This document shows positions 1 through 8,031 of a stretch of 64,000 nt of DNA, piece by piece. The notes below the pieces were generated by a model. The model ran no database searches and was not told the origin of the DNA. It saw nothing but the letters and a program-made list of their open reading frames with translations. The DNA is from Exiguobacterium sibiricum 7-3 (lineage in GTDB: Bacteria; Bacillota; Bacilli; Exiguobacteriales; Exiguobacteriaceae), in the NCBI RefSeq assembly GCF_000620865.1, contig NZ_KK211190.1:819971-883970 (forward strand), in the 5' to 3' direction. How positions within the stretch are numbered: position 1 is the stretch's first letter; each line of letters opens with the position of its first letter. A program made the position numbers and the translations under genes.

Positions 1-106
1 TCGGCTTTGGCTTTCGCCTCGTCCGCTTTGCGTTTGGCATCCGCATCGGCTTTGGCTTTCGTATCGTCTGCTTTTTGTTTGGCATCCGCATCGGCTTTCG
101 CTTCTG
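1..106. repeat. 45-bp tandem repeat in the PBP tail
   Basis: Units starting near 1 and 46 are almost identical over 45 bp, and a partial third copy starts near 91. In frame they encode 15-residue Ala/Asp/Lys-rich units (ADADAK-KAD--KAK). The array probably continues beyond the window edge. Confidence 0.75.
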
Positions 107-2384
107 CTTCTTTTTTCTTTCGATCTTGTTCGGCTTGCTTTTTCTTTTCCGCTTCCGCTTTTTTCTTCGCTTCCGCTTCTTTTTTCTTTTGATCTTCCTC
201 TTTGAAACGACCGGTATTTTTGAAGTCGTCTGCACTGACAGAGGCTGGCTGATTGAATCGGGCACCTGACTTGAAGTAACTGCTGTTTGCGTTATATGTC
301 AGATTCGCCATTTGAGCCCAAAGATTTTGTGTCCGTTGATAGTACGTCGTCGCACCCATCAAGGAGTTGTTTTGGTCATGTCCGGTCCAGACGGCAAGCG
401 TGACACCAGGTGTTGAACCGACAAGATATGAGTCTTTGATTTCATTCGTCGTCCCGGTTTTACCTGCCCAATCACCAGGTGCCTTGAGTAATGAATTGGC
501 ATATTGCGCCGTTCCTTTATCAAAGACACCTCGCATCATATCGAGCGTCAAATAAGCGGTACGATCTTGATAGATACGCTTTTTCTTTGATTTTGCTTTA
601 TAGATGTTTTTGCCGTCTTTCGTAATCTTCGAAATGACATACGGTTTGACGTATTCACCATAGTTGGCAAGCGTTGCATAAGCACCGGCGAGTTCGACCG
701 GTGTGATTTCCATCGTTCCTAAAGCGGCAGATGGAGCGTAGCGGATATTATCGGGAATTTCAATTCCCATATCGACTAATTTTTGAATTGAATTCGACAT
801 GTTCATCTTCTCGTACGTCTTAACGGCAGGAACGTTGAGAGACAGCTCCAATGCTTCACGGACAGTGACGTTTCCGCGGTAACGTCCGCCTTCATTGTTG
901 ATCGGATTATCACCGGGTTGACGCGGAACTGTTTGATAGTAATATTCTTCGTCATTAATAGTCGATGCCGGTGTAATTAATCCATTTTCAATACCGTTTG
1001 AATAAACAAGAATTGGTTTAGCGGTCGAACCGATTTGACGTTTTGCCTGGAAGGCGCGGTTGAAATCATCCGCTGTTCCATCCGTATAACGCCCGCCAAC
1101 AAATCCTAAAATCCGACCTGTTTCATTTTGAACCATGACAGCAGCGGTTTCTTCTGGATCTTTTTTCGTGACTGTCTTTTTCGTTTTTGGATTGACGACT
1201 TGCTTATACTGCGGTGCACTCGGGAAGTTAGCCGCATTTTTAGCCGGTGTCTGCATTGCTTCGTGAATCTTTTTGTCCAGCGTCAAATAGATTTTATATC
1301 CACCTTGTCGCATCGCGATCAATGCTTGGTCGCGGTAGTTGGCTTTGACTTCGGCAAGTTCAGAAGGTTTGACTTCATCCTCTTTGATCCCGTCCTGTTT
1401 CATGAAATAGCTCGTCATGATTTTAAGTGCTTCTTTTTCAGCTAAATCATAGACGTACGGATACGTATCACGGGAACGTTTCGATGTTTTGGTAAAATCT
1501 TTTGTAATATCGTATTTTACAGCTTTTTCATATTGTGCTTTTGTAATACTTTTCGCGACATACATTCGCTTTAAGACCGTTTTCATACGATTGGTACTCG
1601 GTGTCAAATCCTTTTTGACTATTCCACCTTGAAGGTAAGGTGTGTAATAGTAAGGGTTTTTTGGAATACCGGCGAGGAAAGCAGCTTGTGGTAACGTCAG
1701 TTTTTTGGCAGGTTTGTTAAAGACACCACGTGACGCAGCTTCGATTCCGGCGATATTTCGTCCGAGTGAATTTCGTCCGAACGACACGACGTTCAGATAA
1801 GCTTGAAGAATTTCGTCTTTTGTCATCGCATTTTCAAGACGCAGAGCCAGAATGATTTCTTTAGCCTTCCGTTCAAACGAGACTTCATTCGTCAGAATCT
1901 GATTTTTAATCAGCTGTTGTGTTAAGGTACTTCCGCCTGTACGTGACGAAGAATTCGTCAGTTCTTGAAGAACGGCGCGTAGCGTTGCTTTTGGAACAAT
2001 ACCATCATGTTCATAAAAATCAACGTCCTCTGTCGATAACACGGCATCGAGTAAATAAGGGGAAATTTCTTTAATATTAACGGGTTGACGTTCTTCGTCC
2101 GTCGCAATATTAGTCAGCTTCTCGCCACTCCCCCAATAAATTTCACTCGTAATGGCATAACTGTTTACTTGCTGCTTCATTTCTGCCAGTTTCGGTGCTT
2201 TTGTATCTTTGACGAGCGAAGCAAAATAGCCGCCTGCTGCCCCGACAGAAAAACTACCGACCAACAAGACCCCTATAATGAGGAATAAAATGATATTCCA
2301 AGATACGTCGTATGTGATATTTGACCAGTGCCGAACGGCTTTCGTCCGGGGGTGATTCCAAAACTTGAACCAGTTCTCGCGCAT
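1..2384 (-). CDS. Class A penicillin-binding protein (bifunctional transglycosylase/transpeptidase), C-terminus cut by window edge
   Basis: Polymerises lipid II into glycan strands and cross-links them at the outer face of the membrane. The protein starts at ATG 2384 behind AAGGAG and has a short cytoplasmic N-terminus, then one membrane segment at about residues 28-50. The GT51 domain shows EDVDFYEHDG (Glu119), GGSTLTQQ, RKAKE and EILQAYLN. The transpeptidase domain shows STAK (Ser453), SLN and KTGTT (Lys642). From about residue 725 the tail is low complexity, rich in Ala, Lys, Asp and Glu, with a 15-residue tandem repeat. About 794 codons are visible and the stop lies outside the window. 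It is divergent from tyrS. Which PBP1A/PBP4-type paralog it is cannot be told from the sequence alone. Confidence 0.93.
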   Translation of the reverse strand, partial: MRENWFKFWNHPRTKAVRHWSNITYDVSWNIILFLIIGVLLVGSFSVGAAGGYFASLVKDTKAPKLAEMKQQVNSYAITSEIYWGSGEKLTNIATDEERQPVNIKEISPYLLDAVLSTEDVDFYEHDGIVPKATLRAVLQELTNSSSRTGGSTLTQQLIKNQILTNEVSFERKAKEIILALRLENAMTKDEILQAYLNVVSFGRNSLGRNIAGIEAASRGVFNKPAKKLTLPQAAFLAGIPKNPYYYTPYLQGGIVKKDLTPSTNRMKTVLKRMYVAKSITKAQYEKAVKYDITKDFTKTSKRSRDTYPYVYDLAEKEALKIMTSYFMKQDGIKEDEVKPSELAEVKANYRDQALIAMRQGGYKIYLTLDKKIHEAMQTPAKNAANFPSAPQYKQVVNPKTKKTVTKKDPEETAAVMVQNETGRILGFVGGRYTDGTADDFNRAFQAKRQIGSTAKPILVYSNGIENGLITPASTINDEEYYYQTVPRQPGDNPINNEGGRYRGNVTVREALELSLNVPAVKTYEKMNMSNSIQKLVDMGIEIPDNIRYAPSAALGTMEITPVELAGAYATLANYGEYVKPYVISKITKDGKNIYKAKSKKKRIYQDRTAYLTLDMMRGVFDKGTAQYANSLLKAPGDWAGKTGTTNEIKDSYLVGSTPGVTLAVWTGHDQNNSLMGATTYYQRTQNLWAQMANLTYNANSSYFKSGARFNQPASVSADDFKNTGRFKEEDQKKKEAEAKKKAEAEKKKQAEQDRKKKEAEAKADADAKQKADDTKAKADADAKRKADEAKAKA

Positions 2385-2445
2385 AAATGATCTCCTTTAC
2401 ATCTTAAACTTGGGTGTAAATTAACATTAAATCACAGATAGACGT

Positions 2446-2451
2446 ATTATA
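2446..2451 (-). promoter_or_regulatory. Extended -10 promoter for the PBP gene
   Basis: On the minus strand the sequence reads TGGTATAAT, a full TATAAT with an extended TG motif. It lies about 60 bases before the start codon. No good -35 is present. Confidence 0.55.
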
Positions 2452-2477
2452 CCATAATTGAAGTATTAGAAAATGGC

Positions 2478-2507
2478 TTGACAGTCGATTCTGCTTCAAC
2501 GTATCAT
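2478..2507 (+). promoter_or_regulatory. tyrS promoter
   Basis: TTGACA (2478-2483), an 18-base spacer and TATCAT (2502-2507) precede the T-box leader. This places the transcript start near 2514. Confidence 0.7.
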
Positions 2508-2513
2508 GGAAAC

Positions 2514-2763
2514 ATCTTCATCAAATGTATAGTAGAATCAGCTGTGATTGGAAAAAAGTAATGAACCGCTCCCTGTATCAGAGATCTAGTGGTGCTGCGA
2601 ACTAGGACATAGCGCTTCATGAATTACGCTTCCAGGAGCTTCTTGAGAAATCAAGCGGATTGCCCCGTTATCAGCAATCTAAGTGGCATGAAATTCATGC
2701 AATTAGGGTGGTACCACGGAATATTCCGTCCCTTCGTTCAGACGAGGGGACGGTTTTTTTTTA
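2514..2763 (+). ncRNA. T-box leader of tyrS
   Basis: This tRNA-sensing leader attenuates tyrS when charged tRNA-Tyr is plentiful. The conserved T-box GGGTGGTACCACGG is at about 2706-2719; its TGGT bulge pairs with the tRNA acceptor end. The Stem I apical motif GGTGCTGCGAAC is at 2591-2602. A UAC tyrosine codon lies at 2625-2627, just after a GAA, although the frame directly after GAA would read UUA. The leader ends in a G+C-rich terminator hairpin. A longer in-frame reading from 2619 is only read-through of this leader. Confidence 0.92.
2726..2763 (+). terminator. T-box attenuator terminator (tyrS)
   Basis: CCGTCCC pairs with GGGACGG and is followed by a run of nine T. It is exclusive with the antiterminator formed around the T-box sequence. 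Confidence 0.88.
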
Positions 2764-2786
2764 GACTATTTTTAGGGGGAAGACAG

Positions 2787-4034
2787 ATGACGTTACTTGA
2801 AGATTTAGAGTTTCGCGGATTGATCAGCCAAATGACGGACGAAGAAGGAATTAAGGAATTACTTGCTAGCCCGACGACGCTTTACACAGGTTTTGACCCA
2901 ACGGCAGATTCACTCCACATCGGACATTTATTGCCGATTCTTGTGTTAAAACGATTCCAACAAGCAGGGCATCATGCGATTGGTTTAGTCGGAGGAGCAA
3001 CTGGGATGATTGGTGACCCGAGTGGCCGCTCGACAGAACGCTCTTTGAACACATCGGATATCGTCGAAGAATTCGCGAACCGGATTAAAGGGCAATTGTC
3101 ACGCTTTTTACCGCTTGATGGTGAAAATCCGGTCACGATTGCGAACAATCTCGACTGGACAAAGGATTTGACGATCATTGATTTCTTGCGCGACATCGGA
3201 AAACATTTCCCGATCAGCTACATGTTGGCGAAAGATTCAGTGGACTCACGCCTCCAAAACGGGATTTCGTTCACAGAGTTTTCTTACATGTTGCTTCAAT
3301 CGTTTGATTTCTTGAAGCTGTACGAAAATGAAGGGTGCCGTCTGCAGGTCGGCGGAAGTGACCAGTGGGGGAACATCACGGCGGGAATGGAATTAATCCG
3401 CCGCGTCGGTCACGATCAAAAAGCTTTCGGGATTACAGTGCCGCTCGTCACGAAATCCGATGGTCAAAAATTCGGGAAAACGGCCGGTGGAGCAGTTTGG
3501 CTCGATGCTGATAAAACGACGCCGTACGAGTTTTACCAGTTCTGGTTTAACGTCGACGATCTTGATGTCATCAAGTTCTTGAAATACTTTACGTTCCTGA
3601 CACCTGACGAAATCAACGCTCTTCAACGGGAAGTCGAGACGGCACCTGAAAAACGAGTCGCGCAACGCCGGTTGGCAGAAGAGATGACAGTTCTAGTTCA
3701 TGGCGCAGAGGCACTCGAACAATCAGAGCGAATTACAAAGGCACTTTTCAGCGGTGAAATCAAATCGTTGAAAGCGGAAGATATTGCCGATGCTTTTAAA
3801 GGAATGCCACGCTTTACATTGGGAGAGGCAACGAATTTGGTCGATATCCTTGTCGAAGCCAAAATCAGCCCGTCAAAACGTCAAGCCCGTGAAGATGTGA
3901 CGAACGGTGCGATTTACATCAATGGAGAACGGGAACAGGAATTAACGAAAGAGATTACACGCCAGGATGCGATTGGTGATTTCACAATCATCCGTCGTGG
4001 GAAAAAGAAATACTTTGTGCTCGAGCACGCTTGA
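2787..4034 (+). CDS. tyrS: Tyrosyl-tRNA synthetase
   Basis: Class I synthetase that charges tRNA-Tyr with tyrosine using ATP in the cytosol. The start chosen is ATG 2787, seven bases after AGGGGGA and downstream of the T-box terminator; this gives 415 residues, usual for the family. The HIGH motif appears as LHIGHL at about residue 45. The KMSKS loop appears as KFGKT at about residue 230, the form typical of bacterial TyrRS. The last ~70 residues form an S4-like RNA-binding domain (PSKRQAREDVTNGAIYING). It is a single-gene unit ending at a bidirectional terminator shared with convergent bioY. Confidence 0.97.
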   Translation: MTLLEDLEFRGLISQMTDEEGIKELLASPTTLYTGFDPTADSLHIGHLLPILVLKRFQQAGHHAIGLVGGATGMIGDPSGRSTERSLNTSDIVEEFANRIKGQLSRFLPLDGENPVTIANNLDWTKDLTIIDFLRDIGKHFPISYMLAKDSVDSRLQNGISFTEFSYMLLQSFDFLKLYENEGCRLQVGGSDQWGNITAGMELIRRVGHDQKAFGITVPLVTKSDGQKFGKTAGGAVWLDADKTTPYEFYQFWFNVDDLDVIKFLKYFTFLTPDEINALQREVETAPEKRVAQRRLAEEMTVLVHGAEALEQSERITKALFSGEIKSLKAEDIADAFKGMPRFTLGEATNLVDILVEAKISPSKRQAREDVTNGAIYINGEREQELTKEITRQDAIGDFTIIRRGKKKYFVLEHA

Positions 4035-4045
4035 AGTGAATAAAA

Positions 4046-4079
4046 AAACAACGCTGACGATTTCGTCAGCGTTGTTTTT
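4046..4079. terminator. Bidirectional terminator between tyrS and bioY
   Basis: CAACGCTGACG (4049-4059) and CGTCAGCGTTG (4064-4074) form an 11-bp stem flanked by A and T runs, so it serves both convergent genes. Confidence 0.9.
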
Positions 4080-4082
4080 GGT

Positions 4083-4610
4083 TTAAGCGACACGGAACAA
4101 GCGAAGGGGAAGCAGACGAACGGCAATCGTTGTTGCGAGCAACGCTTTTAGGACATCTCCGAGAATAAACGGAATATTGATCGTCAGGGCATCGAGGAAT
4201 GATAGATGCAAGACGGCCATTAAACCGAATGTGCCGAGCAGATAGACGAGCCCGAGCCCAAATACGAGCATCCCGATGAACAGCGGAACGAAACGACGGG
4301 TCTTTTCAGCGACGAGACCGATGAAGAAACCAGCAATCGGGAAGGCAATCAGATAACCGGCGGTCGGACCAACAAACGGAGCCAATCCTCCTTTTCCACC
4401 AAGTAAAGGAAGTCCGGCAGCGGCAAGCAGTAAGAAAATCAGGACAGCCAGTCCACCGCGTTTGGCACCGAGAATGGCACTAACCGTCATGATGGCGAGC
4501 ATTTGAAGTGTGATCGGAACAGGTCCGACGAGTTGAAGTTGCGGCAACAGACTGACCGCAGAAATGATGGCAGCACCTAAAGCGATAAATGTAAGATCTT
4601 TTGTTTTCAT
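4083..4610 (-). CDS. bioY: Biotin transporter BioY (ECF-type substrate-binding component)
   Basis: Integral membrane protein of 175 residues with about five to six hydrophobic segments. It matches the BioY family through its N-terminal LTFIALGAAIISA region, the GPTAGYLIAFPIAGFFIG segment and the C-terminal Asn-Ile-Pro/Gly-Asp region. It captures biotin and works alone or with the shared ECF energy module, which is not encoded nearby. It is monocistronic. A BirA operator lies directly upstream, so transcription should be repressed by biotin-loaded BirA. The upstream distance from the operator to ATG 4610 is only about 25 bases. Confidence 0.93.
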   Translation of the reverse strand: MKTKDLTFIALGAAIISAVSLLPQLQLVGPVPITLQMLAIMTVSAILGAKRGGLAVLIFLLLAAAGLPLLGGKGGLAPFVGPTAGYLIAFPIAGFFIGLVAEKTRRFVPLFIGMLVFGLGLVYLLGTFGLMAVLHLSFLDALTINIPFILGDVLKALLATTIAVRLLPLRLFRVA

Positions 4611-4633
4611 GTTATGACACGTCCTCTTCGTTA

Positions 4634-4666
4634 TGTGTTAACCAATATAAAATAAAGGTTAACACA
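4634..4666. promoter_or_regulatory. BirA operator of bioY
   Basis: A perfect inverted repeat, TGTGTTAACC (4634-4643) and GGTTAACACA (4657-4666), contains GTTAAC-N15-GTTAAC, the Firmicutes BirA box layout. It overlaps the expected bioY promoter region. Confidence 0.88.
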
Positions 4667-4686
4667 AAACATGAAAAAGGGAAACA

Positions 4687-4716
4687 TAAAAAAAGCACCC
4701 ACCGGAGTGGATGCTT
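4687..4716 (-). terminator. rpsD terminator
   Basis: Minus-strand hairpin with arms 4707-4716 and 4693-4702 (one mismatch), followed by a T run. It lies just after the rpsD stop. Confidence 0.8.
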
Positions 4717-4727
4717 GAAACAACTGA

Positions 4728-5327
4728 TTAACGTGAGTAGTACTCAACAACGAGTTGTTCTTGGATTTGATCGTTCAATTCAGAACGCTCTGGAAGACGG
4801 ACGAACGTTCCTTCGAGCTTCTCAGCATCAAAAGTAACGAAGTCTTTAGTTGCTGGAGCAACTTCGAGTGCTTCTTTGATAACGACAAAGTTCTTCGATT
4901 TTTCGCGAACTGAGATCGTTTGACCTGGTTTCACGCGGAACGACGGGATGTCGACGCGAGCACCTTCAACTTGGATGTGACCGTGGTTGACGAGCTGACG
5001 AGCAGCACGACGTGTACGAGCCATACCCATACGGTAAACGACGTTGTCAAGACGTGCTTCAAGTAAGAACATGAAGTTCTCGCCGTGGATACCAGGCATT
5101 TTGCCAGCATCGTTGAAGATACGGTTGAATTGGCGTTCGTTTACTCCGTACATGTGACGAAGCGTTTGCTTCGCTTGAAGTTGAAGACCGTACTCAGACA
5201 TTTTGCGACGGCTGTTACCGTGTTGTCCTGGAGCGTACGGACGTTTTGCGATTTCTTTTCCAGTTTCAGTAAGTGAGATACCGAGACGACGTGAAAGTTT
5301 CCAAGCTGGACCTGTATAGCGAGCCAT
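4728..5327 (-). CDS. rpsD: 30S ribosomal protein S4
   Basis: Primary 16S rRNA-binding protein that nucleates small-subunit assembly. It has 199 residues, the usual bacterial length. It opens with [16 protein letters not shown] and carries the S4 RNA-binding domain at about residues 90-155 ([27 protein letters not shown]). The start is ATG 5327 after AAGGAGGAG. The N-terminal domain lacks the four-cysteine zinc site seen in some S4 proteins. In Bacillus S4 represses its own monocistronic operon through the leader, and a long structured leader is present here too. The gene is located as in Bacillus, near tyrS. Confidence 0.98.
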   Translation of the reverse strand: MARYTGPAWKLSRRLGISLTETGKEIAKRPYAPGQHGNSRRKMSEYGLQLQAKQTLRHMYGVNERQFNRIFNDAGKMPGIHGENFMFLLEARLDNVVYRMGMARTRRAARQLVNHGHIQVEGARVDIPSFRVKPGQTISVREKSKNFVVIKEALEVAPATKDFVTFDAEKLEGTFVRLPERSELNDQIQEQLVVEYYSR

Positions 5328-5339
5328 AATAAGACTCCT

Positions 5340-5510
5340 CCTTAGTGTTCGTTATTATTTGCATAAAAATAATAACGCCATCAAACCCACGTTACGCCCA
5401 TTTCATGATGTGGCACCCTCGCTTGATAGCAAAGTTACACGATGCCCCTCCGGCAAAAGCCGAGTCATGAAATGTGATACGTAAGCGATTTGACCGCTAT
5501 CGTTATCATT
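5340..5510 (-). ncRNA. Probable S4-binding leader of rpsD
   Basis: About 170 untranslated bases precede rpsD. They include a strong hairpin near the gene (CGTTATTATT, 5359-5388 region, pairing with AATAATAACG) and several G+C-rich helices upstream. Position and length agree with the autoregulatory Firmicutes S4 leader. I could not fold the pseudoknot, so the class assignment is inference. Confidence 0.55.
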
Positions 5511-5553
5511 TCTGCACTTTTACAAGTATACGTCTGCTGATTCCTGCTGTCAA

Positions 5554-6039
5554 TCAAATATGGCGAAGAAGAATTTCGGTGAACGCTTCGAGACCGGCTT
5601 GGTCTGTCTCGTCGAACCGATTGAGTTCCGGACTGTCGATGTCGAGGACACCAATCGTTTTTCCGTTTTTGATCAACGGCACGACGATTTCCGAATTAGT
5701 TGCCGCGTCACAGGCGATATGCCCCGGGAATGCATGAACATCCATTACGAGCTGTGTTGTTTGATCCTGAGCTGCTGTTCCGCAAACTCCTCGTCCGAGC
5801 GGAATCCGGACACACGCCGGCAACCCTTGAAATGGACCGAGGACTAATTCGTTTTGTTCCGGATCCATTAAATAGAACCCGACCCAGTTCGTCCGGTCGA
5901 GAAATTGACCGAGTAATGCACTTGCATTCGAAAGGTTGGCAATCTGATTGGTTTCCCCAGTCAGTAACGCATCAAGCTGTTTATTCAGCATCTCGTATTG
6001 TTTTGTCCGGTCACCATCATAAGTCGTTGTCTCAAACAT
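5554..6039 (-). CDS. GAF-domain free L-methionine-(R)-S-oxide reductase
   Basis: Reduces free methionine-R-sulfoxide, repairing oxidised methionine pools in the cytosol. The protein is a single GAF domain of 161 residues. The three conserved cysteines of the fRMsr family are present: Cys76 (LPACVRIP), Cys86 (GRGVCG) and Cys110 (HIACDAATNSEIVVP). Their spacing equals that of the E. coli enzyme (84, 94, 118). ATG 6039 is preferred over an upstream in-frame ATG because it follows AGGAGG by eight bases. The gene corresponds to B. subtilis ytsP, which also lies close to rpsD and ezrA. Confidence 0.9.
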   Translation of the reverse strand: MFETTTYDGDRTKQYEMLNKQLDALLTGETNQIANLSNASALLGQFLDRTNWVGFYLMDPEQNELVLGPFQGLPACVRIPLGRGVCGTAAQDQTTQLVMDVHAFPGHIACDAATNSEIVVPLIKNGKTIGVLDIDSPELNRFDETDQAGLEAFTEILLRHI

Positions 6040-6258
6040 GTAGAATTCCTCCTGAAAAATCATATTTTAATCATCTTATCGGGTTTTCACACGACTGACA
6101 AACAATTGATTTCAAGAAACCCGGTTAAAAATTCGGAAGAAATTAGTAAAAGCCCGAGTAAATCTATGCAAATCGGTTGCGCTATACTATTATAAGGATA
6201 AGATTAAAGCGAATTTCTCAAAATATAAAGTCGCTTGATAGGGTGGAGGTCGTAGCAA

Positions 6259-7965
6259 ATGTGGGCATGGGTGATTGGTGTCATCGTCATCGTATTACTC
6301 GTCATGCTGTTTAGCATGATCAGTCGGAAAAAATATTATACGAAAATCGATGAACTTGATCTTCGGAAACAAGGAATCATCAGCGCGTCGATTCCGAAGG
6401 AGTTGCAAGAACTGAAGGAACTCCCAATGGCGGGTGAGACGGAGACGAAATTCACTTCCTGGCATCAGGCATGGGAGGAATTAGTGACAGTCCACGTCGC
6501 ACAAATCGATGAGACATTATATCGAGCGGAAGAAGGGCTGGATCGTTACCGGTTTGTTGCGGTTAAAAATGATCTGGAAGTAACAGAACAATTAATTGCC
6601 GAACTCGAAGGATTAATTGATGAGATGCTGGTAGACATGTCGACGTTCAAGACAAATCAATCGGTCTTGGCGGAGCTTAAGGCACAAGGCGAAACAAACT
6701 CCAGTCAAATTCGTAAATCGTTATTGTTGCAGGCGACGTCATTCGGACCTGCGTTACCTAAATTGGAAGAACAGGCGGAACAGATTGACCAGTTGCGGAT
6801 TGAGATGGTTGCCTTTGAAGAAGCGGGTGAAGTGACGAAAGCCTATGAGACAAGTTTGTTACTTGAAACAAAAGTAGAAGAAACACGTCAACTCGTCGAA
6901 GTGATTCCACAGCAGTGGAAGACGCTCGCTCATGAACTCAGACAGCGGATTGACCAGCTCGGAGCTGGTTATAAAGAGATGACACTGGATGGGTATCCGC
7001 TTGAACCACTCGGCATGCAATCCGACATTAAGCGATTTGAAGAACAACGCTTGAGTCTCGTCAAGAAGCTCGAATTCCTTGAAATTACCGGACTTGAAGA
7101 GCAGGTGCAACAGCTCGCTTCAGACATCGACCAAATGTACGATACGTTCCGCCGTGAAGTCGATGCCCGGCACCATGTGAAAAAAGAAAATCAATCGTTG
7201 AAGCAAAAAGCATTACGGATGCGCGAAAAGGTCCATCAATTGGCACAGGAGTTCAGTATGCTGCGGGAAAATTATGAGATTTCAGCAGATTTGGGTGAAC
7301 ATTACGAATCGATTCAACGCGATGAAGAAATGTTGTTTGGAGCCGCGAAGGATTTGGATGAATCCATCGCGAGCCGGATCATTCCCTTCAGTATGCTCGA
7401 AGATCAAATGCGGGATGCTGTTCGCCTGGAAGAACAGTTGATGATTCAATATGAAAGATTCGCCGTTGAGTTGCAGGCGTTACGGAAGGAAGAAACAGAA
7501 GTCCGTCAACGTGTTACCGAATGGCGACAACTGTTATCGACCATCCGCTTGCGCTTAAAACGACTTGGTCTTCCTAAAATTCCGGCAGACGTCGAAGAAG
7601 CCTTACAGGCATCAAGTCGTTCATTACAGATGCTTGAGACGCGGTTGGAAGAGTTACCGTTTAACGTTCATTACATCGTTTCCCAGAGTGAAGATGTCAA
7701 CGGGACGTTTAAAACATTGCAAGAACGGATAGATAAAGTAGTATTCGAAGTCACTTATGCAGAACGACTCGTTCAATACGCAAATCGATTCCGCCGACAG
7801 GATAATGAGATACATATGTCGTTGACGATTGCTGAGACGAAGTTCCTGGCCGGAGACTATGAACGGACGATCACGTTAGGTGAACAAGTGCTGGAACAGT
7901 TTGAGCCTGACTCGATTGAACGTATTCGAAAAGCATGTGGTCAACCGGAAACGATGCATGCATAA
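6259..7965 (+). CDS. ezrA: Septation ring formation regulator EzrA
   Basis: Membrane-anchored negative regulator of FtsZ ring assembly that also helps coordinate cell-wall synthesis at the septum. It has 568 residues, the usual length. One N-terminal transmembrane helix (about residues 3-25) is followed by a fully helical, Glu/Gln/Leu-rich spectrin-like coiled-coil region. Near the C-terminus QYANRFR matches the conserved QNR patch needed for mid-cell retention. ATG 6259 follows GGGTGGAGG. The gene is monocistronic and is closed by a hairpin. Confidence 0.95.
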   Translation: MWAWVIGVIVIVLLVMLFSMISRKKYYTKIDELDLRKQGIISASIPKELQELKELPMAGETETKFTSWHQAWEELVTVHVAQIDETLYRAEEGLDRYRFVAVKNDLEVTEQLIAELEGLIDEMLVDMSTFKTNQSVLAELKAQGETNSSQIRKSLLLQATSFGPALPKLEEQAEQIDQLRIEMVAFEEAGEVTKAYETSLLLETKVEETRQLVEVIPQQWKTLAHELRQRIDQLGAGYKEMTLDGYPLEPLGMQSDIKRFEEQRLSLVKKLEFLEITGLEEQVQQLASDIDQMYDTFRREVDARHHVKKENQSLKQKALRMREKVHQLAQEFSMLRENYEISADLGEHYESIQRDEEMLFGAAKDLDESIASRIIPFSMLEDQMRDAVRLEEQLMIQYERFAVELQALRKEETEVRQRVTEWRQLLSTIRLRLKRLGLPKIPADVEEALQASSRSLQMLETRLEELPFNVHYIVSQSEDVNGTFKTLQERIDKVVFEVTYAERLVQYANRFRRQDNEIHMSLTIAETKFLAGDYERTITLGEQVLEQFEPDSIERIRKACGQPETMHA

Positions 7966-7980
7966 TCATCACTGACAATT

Positions 7981-8010
7981 CAGGGTGGCCGTCCAGGTCA
8001 CCCTGTTTTT
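7981..8010 (+). terminator. ezrA terminator
   Basis: CAGGGTG (7981-7987) pairs with CACCCTG (7999-8005) and five T follow. The next gene starts only 20 bases further on. Confidence 0.75.
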
Positions 8011-8031
8011 GTAAAAAAGGGAGCGATTGAG

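Noticed and set aside
2619-2786. 56-codon N-terminal extension of tyrS
   Set aside because: It runs through the T-box and its terminator; the ATG at 2787 has the ribosome binding site and gives the normal protein length.
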